7,848 bases of DNA from Opitutia bacterium UBA4654 (lineage in GTDB: Bacteria; Verrucomicrobiota; Verrucomicrobiia; Opitutales; Intestinicryptomonadaceae). Of the stretch, positions 1 through 4,844 are shown piece after piece. A program made the translations under genes and the position numbers. Location of the stretch: positions 1-7,848 of the forward strand of contig DHMA01000026.1 in NCBI GenBank assembly GCA_002405555.1, given 5' to 3'. A model generated the notes under the pieces. It saw only the letters and a program-made list of their open reading frames with translations. It was not told where the DNA came from and did no database searches. Each line of letters begins with the position of its first letter. Position 1 is the stretch's first letter.

Positions 1-733
1 TGTACTGTACGGTCATCGGAATCTTCGCCCATTCGGAATAGGGCACGCCCCTGCGCACGCGCGTTGAAAATTTGACGCGCACATAGATTGAGTCCGCCGC
101 CTTTTTCAGGCTCTTGCTGCCTTTGACCCTCTCCGCAAGCGGGCGCACTTCGCCGCGCGAAATCTGGTAGTTGCGGTAGACTTTGCCGACGTCAACATAG
201 CTTGCGTTGTCGCCGAGCTTGTAGAAGTCTACGACGATGTCTTCGTAGGGGTCGCAGTGGATTTCCCCGATTTTAAAGCGCGGGAAGACTTCGTAGTTGC
301 CGTCCGACGCCTCCGCTGTAGGCTCGAATTCAAGCCCCAAGCCCTTTACGACAACCGCCGCAGTTCCGCGGGGAGTCTTGAAGCCGAAAAGCGGCATGCG
401 GCGGCGGCTCGCATACTTGCCGCTATCATGCGTAAATTCGACAAGCGAGCCGTCCGCCAGAACATACCAGCCCGCCTCTCCCTTTTTTGCCTTTGCGGCG
501 TCGGCTACTACATCGACATAAAGCGCGTCGCGCGGAATTTCGCGGACGGGAATTTTCACGCGGTAGACGTCGCCGCCGTCGGTGTTTTCGGCGGGTCGTT
601 CCGTTTTGACTTGCCGTGTTGAAACTTTGCCGTCGCGCATTGTGATACGTATTGTCGCGGTATCGAGCGCGAACGCCGACGCCGCGCACAATGCCGCAAA
701 AATCCCAGTTAATAATTTTTTTACCATCATCAT
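1..733 (-). CDS. Exported DUF5696/GH101-like glycoside hydrolase-type protein, N-terminal part (runs off left edge)
   Basis: Reading leftward from 733, the frame is open for 244 codons to the window edge with no stop, so this is the 5' part of a longer gene. Three ATG codons stand in tandem (733, 730 and 727), so the exact start is uncertain; I use the first. The N-terminus is a clear signal peptide: Lys-Lys, a hydrophobic stretch, then a probable cleavage after Ala-Phe-Ala near residue 22, so the product is exported. The remainder is beta-rich. It includes PLFGFKTPRG, then KIGEIHCDPYEDIVVDFYKL, and then YVDVGKVYRNYQISRGEVRP. From memory, this order resembles the N-terminal sandwich of large uncharacterised DUF5696/GH101-like hydrolases in Verrucomicrobiota and Lentisphaerota, where a TIM-barrel follows. 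The barrel would lie outside the window, so no catalytic residues can be checked. It is transcribed divergently from the GH123-like gene. That it is coding is nearly certain from the codon pattern and signal peptide; the family is a moderate-confidence inference. Confidence 0.87.
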   Translation of the reverse strand, partial: MMMVKKLLTGIFAALCAASAFALDTATIRITMRDGKVSTRQVKTERPAENTDGGDVYRVKIPVREIPRDALYVDVVADAAKAKKGEAGWYVLADGSLVEFTHDSGKYASRRRMPLFGFKTPRGTAAVVVKGLGLEFEPTAEASDGNYEVFPRFKIGEIHCDPYEDIVVDFYKLGDNASYVDVGKVYRNYQISRGEVRPLAERVKGSKSLKKAADSIYVRVKFSTRVRRGVPYSEWAKIPMTVQY

Positions 734-781
734 ATATTTACTTGCGTTATTGTTTTTAGCAGAGCGTTAAAATGCAAAAAA

Positions 782-810
782 ATCAAACACGCGCGCGCGT
801 TTTTTGTCAA
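782..810 (-). promoter_or_regulatory. Sigma70-type promoter for the minus-strand gene
   Basis: On the minus strand a perfect TTGACA (-35, at 810-805) is followed by a 17-base spacer and TTTGAT (-10, at 787-782, four of six matches to TATAAT). Transcription would begin near 775 and leave a leader of about 42 bases before the first ATG at 733. The spacing is optimal and the position fits the gene. No strong Shine-Dalgarno is seen before any of the three ATGs. This is a pattern match only; no start site has been measured. Confidence 0.55.
789..800. repeat. 12-bp CG-alternating palindrome inside a promoter spacer
   Basis: ACGCGCGCGCGT is a perfect palindrome of strictly alternating purines and pyrimidines. 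It lies within the spacer between the -35 and -10 of the minus-strand promoter. Such tracts can adopt Z-DNA under negative supercoiling, and a palindrome here could also be an operator. Both roles are inference; only the sequence and its position are seen. Confidence 0.6.
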
Positions 811-851
811 CTTATTAGCTACAATTACCCCCGACAAACGCCAATTTACTC

Positions 852-881
852 TTTACAAACTTCCCGCCCGCGTTATTTATT
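852..881 (+). promoter_or_regulatory. Weak candidate promoter for the GH123-like gene
   Basis: TTTACA (852-857, five of six matches to TTGACA) is followed by an 18-base spacer and TTTATT (876-881, four of six matches to TATAAT). Transcription would start near 888, about 47 bases before the ATG at 935. The area is AT-rich, so chance matches are likely. A promoter must lie in this 201-bp divergent region, but this exact placement is tentative. Confidence 0.25.
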
Positions 882-934
882 TAAGCCAATTAACCTACGA
901 ACATTAACACAAAGAGAAACAGACATCACTATAT

Positions 935-3900
935 ATGAAAAAACTATTATTTGCCGCGCTTTTTGCGTGGGCTGGGGCATCGTTTGCGGCGGAGTGGCAT
1001 TTTCCGCTCTATCTTGACGGCGGAGTTCCCGCGGCAAACAGAATCGCCGTGGACATAACAAACAAGGGAACGAAGCCCGCCGACGGCGACATCTTGAAAA
1101 TTCCCGCCTCCGAACTCGGACTTGTCGGCAAAAAGAAAAAGTCGATAAGGGTAGTCGGCGCAAACGGCAACGAGCTTCTCTGGGCGGTGTCTCCCGACGC
1201 CGAAAGAATCGGCAAAAAGGCGTCGATTATAGTTCCCGTAGAATGCGCTCCGCAAGGCTCTACGCGCGTCTGGATTTACTACAACGCCCCCGCCGCGCTC
1301 GAACAGCCCGACTATCTCGCCACCGACAACGTGCTCTTCAAAGAGTCTTTCGAAAAAATGAAGACTTTTGAAGACGGCGGCTGGTCGCAAAAAGACACCG
1401 ACGAAAACCACGTCAATTCAATCACGACAAAATACGCCCACAAGGGCAAAAAATCCGTCCACACGCACGTAAGGGAAGGCTCGAAGCCGAACTGGGTTGC
1501 GGTAAAGCGCACGTTCACGGTTTCGCCGTCAAAGGGCAGGGTCTCGATGTGGCTGAAATCGGAAAACGCGGTGGTCGAGAAAAACCACAGGGGCGTGAGC
1601 TTCTATGTCGCGCTCTTCCCGAGCGAACGCGGAAAGAAAATCCTCTTTTTCTCCCCCAAAGTATGTCTTAAAGGCACTACCGACTGGACAAAAGCCGAGG
1701 CGTTTGTGGAAATTCCCGAAGGCTACAAAACAATGGCAATCGGCACCGTCGCGCAGATTTCGGGCGGCGACGCGTATTTCGATTCGGTGAATCTCGAATT
1801 CAAAAACGAGGGCGTGGAGCTTGCGTATTCGCTCAACAAACCCGAAAAGCTTTCCCTCGAAAAAATCCCCGAAGCCGACGCTTGGGACGTTTCGTCCGAC
1901 GAATACGATGTCCGCATGGTGTCGTCGGTCTACAACCTTTCCGAAAAACCGTCGATGGCGGGCTTGGGGTATATCCCGATTAAGCGCGTGTCGGCGGGCA
2001 ATTTTTCGCAGTCCGACTTCGCGTTCTTCCGCGGCGGCAAAAAAGTGGATTTCATGCTGATGGGCGACTACATGCTCTTCGCCGTAGACCCAATCGCCCC
2101 GAAGACCGAAATACAGTACTCGCTTTACTTCAAGCGCGACAGAAAAAACCAAATCGTGGAAACGGGCGGCACAAAGCAGTCGAGCTACGTTATGAGCGAC
2201 CAGCAGGCGAACACCCGCACGATTGTAGACGACGCGGCGTTCGAAAAAATCGTGGCGTCGCCCTCGAACATGCTCAAAAACCCCGTTTTCGCAAACGGGC
2301 TTGACTCGTGGAGAAAACGCGTAGAAACAAGCGACGAAGGCGCGGTTGTGAACGCCGACGGCAAAAAGGCGTTCCACCTTAAAATAACAAAAGACGACAG
2401 AAAATGGTACGGCGTATACCAAAATATCGACGTGCCGCGCGGCTCGTACATCTACCTTGCAAAGCTGAAATCGAAAAACAAAACGGTGAGGATTCCGAGG
2501 CTTAGCCACTACAAGCGCGGCAGCAAGCAGCCGACCTACCTGATGACGAAAACCGAAGCGTCGGACTACTGGCAGTACAGCGCGCTCATCTCGGAAAACC
2601 GCTTCGACAGGGGAATGTACACGGTAAACATCAACGAGTCGGGCGAGACCGACTGCCTTGTGTCGTCGGTCTATTTCGGCTCGGTGCGCCGCGCGGAAAA
2701 CTACGATTACAGAACCGCGTTCGACGACGAAAAAAACGGGAAACTCGCCGCGTGGCAGGTCAATTCCGTCGTCAAGGTTTTCCCGTTCTACGCGCCGCCC
2801 GCAAAGAAAACTGCGGCGAAAATTTCGCTCGCCCGCAACGAGGTAGAAAACCTGCAACTTGCGGTCCGCGCAAACACTCGCTTGGACGGAACGGAAATTT
2901 GCGTGTCCGACGCGGTCTCGGCGGACGGCTCGAAACTGTCGGCGTCGCAGACGGCAGTCGCGGGCTACGTTGTGGTTGACGCAAAATCGAACTACTACGG
3001 CTTCTCGGAGCTGAAATTCCACGAGCTTTGCGTGCCGCCGAACTCCATGGCGGAAGTCTATCCCGACCCGATTGTCCCGCAAAAGACAATCGACCTTTCG
3101 CCGAACAAAACGGAGTCGGTCTGGATTGAATTCAAGGCGGACGAAAGCGCGAAAGCGGGCGTCTACAAGGGCACTGTCGAATTCAAGTCCGACGGCAAGG
3201 TCGTTGGCGCAGTACCCTACGAAGTCAACGTGTTCGATTTCTCCTTGCCGAAAAACACGCACCTCATGGCGCTTTTCGACAAGCGAAGCGAGGGTAGTTC
3301 GGGCACTTGGCGCCAGCCGACAACGCAAAGGGGCATTCACAACAAATTCTACGACCGCTCGCAGCTGCAACGCTTCATGGCGACAAAACGCGTCTCGGTA
3401 GACTCGCACGACCGTCTCGAATTCAAAATCGAAAACGGCAAATATTCCCTCGATTTCACCGAGTTCGACAAGTTCTGCAAGCTCTCGTTCGACGAGCTGG
3501 GACTGCCGATGATGTACCTGTCGCTCCTCCCCGGGCACGCGTTCGGCATGCCGCTTGCGCGGGTGGACGGCGCGGCTCCCTACGACACAAAATGGCCGTA
3601 TACCGACACGAAAGACTACTCAAAACTTTCGCCCGAATTCGTCAACGCGGTGTCCCAGCGGGTGAAAATTGTCTTCGACCATATCCGCGAAAAGGGCTGG
3701 TCCAAAAACTTCATTCTGTTCATGTCCGACGAGCCGTACTATTGGGAAAAAAGCGTCGCGGGCATGCTCAACGCCTACTTCGGGCTGATTCACAAAAATG
3801 CCCCCGACGCCCGCGTCTACACAAGCACTTGGGGCTACGCCGAACCGCTCGAAAAACAGGTGAACGTCTGGGGGCTGAACGTCTCGGCGGCGGCGACTCC

Positions 3901-4459
3901 CGCGGAAATCGTGAAAATCGACAAACAGGGACAGCAAAAAGTGTTCACAACCGACGGCAACTATTGCATAGACACCCCCTACAACGCGCAGGAGCGCATG
4001 ATGGCGGCGTTCTGCTTCGCGGGCGGCTTTCTCGGCTACGAATACTGGGGCGTTGACTGGTACATGCAAAACCCGTTCAAATGGGGCATGCACAAGGACA
4101 GAATCAGCACGCCCGCCCCTGGGATCAAGCGGCGCAACCGCTTCCCGAACGGCGACGGCTACTTCATCTACACGGGCGAACTCCTCGGCCGCAACGAGAT
4201 TTTCTCTTCGGTGAGAATGGAGTCTATCCGAGACGGACAGGAAGACTTCGAATACTTCCTCATGCTCGACAAGCTCGCAAAGGAAACGGGCGACAAAGAC
4301 GCGCTCGCGACGGTCGAAAAGATAAAGTCGTACGCAGTCTACCCGAACCCAGGGGCGAGAAACTCCGCCGAAATGATGCCCGACCCCGACGCCTACACAA
4401 TCACACTGCGCGAAGAGGTCGCAAGGCAAATCGAAAGGCTGACAAAGCTCAAAAAGTAG
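935..4459 (+). CDS. Exported multi-domain GH123-like (DUF4091) glycoside hydrolase
   Basis: This 1174-residue protein starts at an ATG followed directly by a signal peptide (Lys-Lys, hydrophobic core, Ala-Ser-Phe-Ala near residue 19), which fixes the start; no strong Shine-Dalgarno precedes it. Visible regions are: a beta domain at about 20-125; a jelly-roll/carbohydrate-binding-like domain at about 133-295; another beta segment at about 310-405; a CBM4/9-like domain at about 446-600 beginning MLKNPVFANGLDSW; a GH123-type N-terminal sandwich at about 605-770; and a DUF4091/GH123 barrel from about 775 to 1140. The motif FMSDEP places Asp932-Glu933 where GH123 enzymes carry their catalytic pair, with Asp orienting the substrate 2-acetamido group and Glu as acid/base. 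The terminal SVRMESIRDGQEDFEYFLML block is typical of DUF4091. Characterised GH123 enzymes are beta-N-acetylgalactosaminidases, but this branch may differ. It is about twice the length of known GH123 enzymes because of the roughly 600-residue extension. It ends in TAG just before a strong terminator, so it appears to end its transcript. Confidence 0.94.
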   Translation: MKKLLFAALFAWAGASFAAEWHFPLYLDGGVPAANRIAVDITNKGTKPADGDILKIPASELGLVGKKKKSIRVVGANGNELLWAVSPDAERIGKKASIIVPVECAPQGSTRVWIYYNAPAALEQPDYLATDNVLFKESFEKMKTFEDGGWSQKDTDENHVNSITTKYAHKGKKSVHTHVREGSKPNWVAVKRTFTVSPSKGRVSMWLKSENAVVEKNHRGVSFYVALFPSERGKKILFFSPKVCLKGTTDWTKAEAFVEIPEGYKTMAIGTVAQISGGDAYFDSVNLEFKNEGVELAYSLNKPEKLSLEKIPEADAWDVSSDEYDVRMVSSVYNLSEKPSMAGLGYIPIKRVSAGNFSQSDFAFFRGGKKVDFMLMGDYMLFAVDPIAPKTEIQYSLYFKRDRKNQIVETGGTKQSSYVMSDQQANTRTIVDDAAFEKIVASPSNMLKNPVFANGLDSWRKRVETSDEGAVVNADGKKAFHLKITKDDRKWYGVYQNIDVPRGSYIYLAKLKSKNKTVRIPRLSHYKRGSKQPTYLMTKTEASDYWQYSALISENRFDRGMYTVNINESGETDCLVSSVYFGSVRRAENYDYRTAFDDEKNGKLAAWQVNSVVKVFPFYAPPAKKTAAKISLARNEVENLQLAVRANTRLDGTEICVSDAVSADGSKLSASQTAVAGYVVVDAKSNYYGFSELKFHELCVPPNSMAEVYPDPIVPQKTIDLSPNKTESVWIEFKADESAKAGVYKGTVEFKSDGKVVGAVPYEVNVFDFSLPKNTHLMALFDKRSEGSSGTWRQPTTQRGIHNKFYDRSQLQRFMATKRVSVDSHDRLEFKIENGKYSLDFTEFDKFCKLSFDELGLPMMYLSLLPGHAFGMPLARVDGAAPYDTKWPYTDTKDYSKLSPEFVNAVSQRVKIVFDHIREKGWSKNFILFMSDEPYYWEKSVAGMLNAYFGLIHKNAPDARVYTSTWGYAEPLEKQVNVWGLNVSAAATPAEIVKIDKQGQQKVFTTDGNYCIDTPYNAQERMMAAFCFAGGFLGYEYWGVDWYMQNPFKWGMHKDRISTPAPGIKRRNRFPNGDGYFIYTGELLGRNEIFSSVRMESIRDGQEDFEYFLMLDKLAKETGDKDALATVEKIKSYAVYPNPGARNSAEMMPDPDAYTITLREEVARQIERLTKLKK

Positions 4460-4467
4460 CATTCCGC

Positions 4468-4475
4468 CCGACAAA
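4468..4475 (+). repeat. CCGACAAA motif copy
   Basis: One of four copies of CCGACAAA in the window. The others are at 831-838, at 4703-4710, and inverted at 4619-4626. I found all four in noncoding DNA and none inside the three genes. This copy and the one at 4703 extend to a 10-base identity, CCGACAAAAC. Confidence 0.35.
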
Positions 4476-4493
4476 ACAGGGCAACCATCACAC

Positions 4494-4525
4494 AACAGCG
4501 CGGCTAACTGTCGCGCTGTTTTTTT
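4494..4525 (+). terminator. Rho-independent terminator of the GH123-like gene
   Basis: A perfect 9-bp stem (AACAGCGCG at 4494-4502 pairing with CGCGCTGTT at 4512-4520) encloses a 9-base loop. It runs directly into an unbroken tract of seven T at 4519-4525. The hairpin begins 34 bases after the TAG at 4457-4459. The GC-rich stem and T-tract are a textbook intrinsic terminator. Its position also supports that TAG as a genuine stop. Confidence 0.88.
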
Positions 4526-4538
4526 ATTCCACGGACGG

Positions 4539-4694
4539 GACGACGACAGAACGACAATCCAGCGGCTTGCAAGACTCCACGAAAAACTCAGTTATTCCGA
4601 CAGGAGCGAAGCGTACGATTTGTCGGCAAAGCTCTCCGAAAGAATTTTCAAAAACCGCCCGCAAAAGGACAGACTCGGCGAATTGTCGAACTGA
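4539..4694 (+). pseudogene. Coding-like stretch without a start codon; gene remnant or repeat-derived
   Basis: Reading from 4539 to the TGA at 4692-4694 gives 51 codons whose usage resembles that of the flanking genes. The charged, helix-like peptide contains QRLARLHEKL and AYDLSAKLSERIFKN. The frame stays open upstream into the terminator but offers no ATG, GTG or TTG with a plausible start context. It is not in the frame of the GH123-like gene, so it is not a read-through tail. It could be the 3' remnant of a decayed gene. Alternatively it may be noncoding repeat DNA, since a repeat-like segment lies within it at 4594-4613. I do not recognise a family. Confidence 0.3.
4594..4626. repeat. 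Possible dispersed intergenic repeat with an inverted CCGACA/TGTCGG pair
   Basis: ATTCCGACAGGAGCGAAGCG (4594-4613) resembles, from memory, a class of short dispersed intergenic repeats in gut bacteria that read in spurious translation as IPTGAKR or DRSEA peptides. CCGACA at 4597-4602 is mirrored by TGTCGG at 4621-4626 across an 18-base loop. Only one copy is in this window, so the repeat status is unproven. Confidence 0.3.
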
Positions 4695-4702
4695 TTAATC
4701 TT

Positions 4703-4710
4703 CCGACAAA
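4703..4710 (+). repeat. CCGACAAA motif copy upstream of the GH106-like gene promoter
   Basis: This copy lies about 80 bases before the predicted -35 element. It forms a perfect 8-bp inverted repeat with TTTGTCGG at 4619-4626. It could be a regulator site or shared repeat debris; nothing here decides which. Confidence 0.35.
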
Positions 4711-4788
4711 ACAATTTTTTTGAAGCGCAAACGTCCGCTTGCGCGAGCATCGATTTTCGCAATTTTTAAAGAAAATGTTGGAAAAAGA

Positions 4789-4816
4789 TTGAAATTTATT
4801 CGGGCGTTTGTACATT
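4789..4816 (+). promoter_or_regulatory. Sigma70-type promoter for the GH106-like gene
   Basis: TTGAAA (4789-4794, five of six matches to TTGACA) is followed by a 16-base spacer and TACATT (4811-4816, four of six matches to TATAAT). Transcription would start near 4823, giving a short leader of about 22 bases before the ATG at 4845. That leader is AT-rich with no Shine-Dalgarno-like purine run. Having its own promoter fits the terminator upstream, so this gene is probably not co-transcribed with the GH123-like gene. Confidence 0.5.
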
Positions 4817-4844
4817 AAATTCCGTCAAACGATTTATATCATTT

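Larger units (their letters stand above)
4460..4844. other. 385-bp intergenic region between the GH123-like and GH106-like genes
   Basis: The first part holds the terminator. The middle (about 4539-4694) has coding-like composition but no start codon, and includes a sequence resembling dispersed intergenic repeats. The last 150 bases are AT-rich and carry the promoter for the next gene. A small inverted repeat (GCGCAA at 4725-4730 with TTGCGC at 4739-4744, 8-base loop) has no T-tract after it on either strand. No intact gene or RNA gene is recognisable. Confidence 0.75.

Noticed and set aside
257..622. Plus-strand frame of 121 codons within the left-edge gene
   Set aside because: The minus strand there encodes a continuous exported protein of 244 codons with a signal peptide, so this is its shadow.
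804..825. Plus-strand TTGTCA and TACAAT as a promoter for the GH123-like gene
   Set aside because: The spacing is only 10 bases, far too short for a sigma70 promoter.
772..1017. Plus-strand 81-codon frame over the divergent promoter region
   Set aside because: It overlaps the promoters and the signal-peptide start of the GH123-like gene in another frame, and its peptide has no coding character.
1529..3538. Long antisense open frame (669 codons) opposite the GH123-like gene
   Set aside because: It lies in the same codon register as the sense gene, so it stays open simply because the sense gene avoids TTA, CTA and TCA codons here. Its peptide is Arg/His/Val-rich with no recognisable domain.
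3620..4495. Minus-strand frame of 291 codons overlapping the end of the GH123-like gene
   Set aside because: It is opposite the conserved catalytic barrel and begins in the terminator stem, with no promoter or family resemblance.
4081..4698. Plus-strand frame of 205 codons running from the GH123-like gene into the intergenic region
   Set aside because: Most of it is a shifted frame of the conserved barrel, and it crosses a strong terminator.
4725..4744. GCGCAA/TTGCGC hairpin as a second terminator
   Set aside because: The stem is only 6 bp and no T-tract follows it on either strand; the nearby T-run lies on its 5' side.
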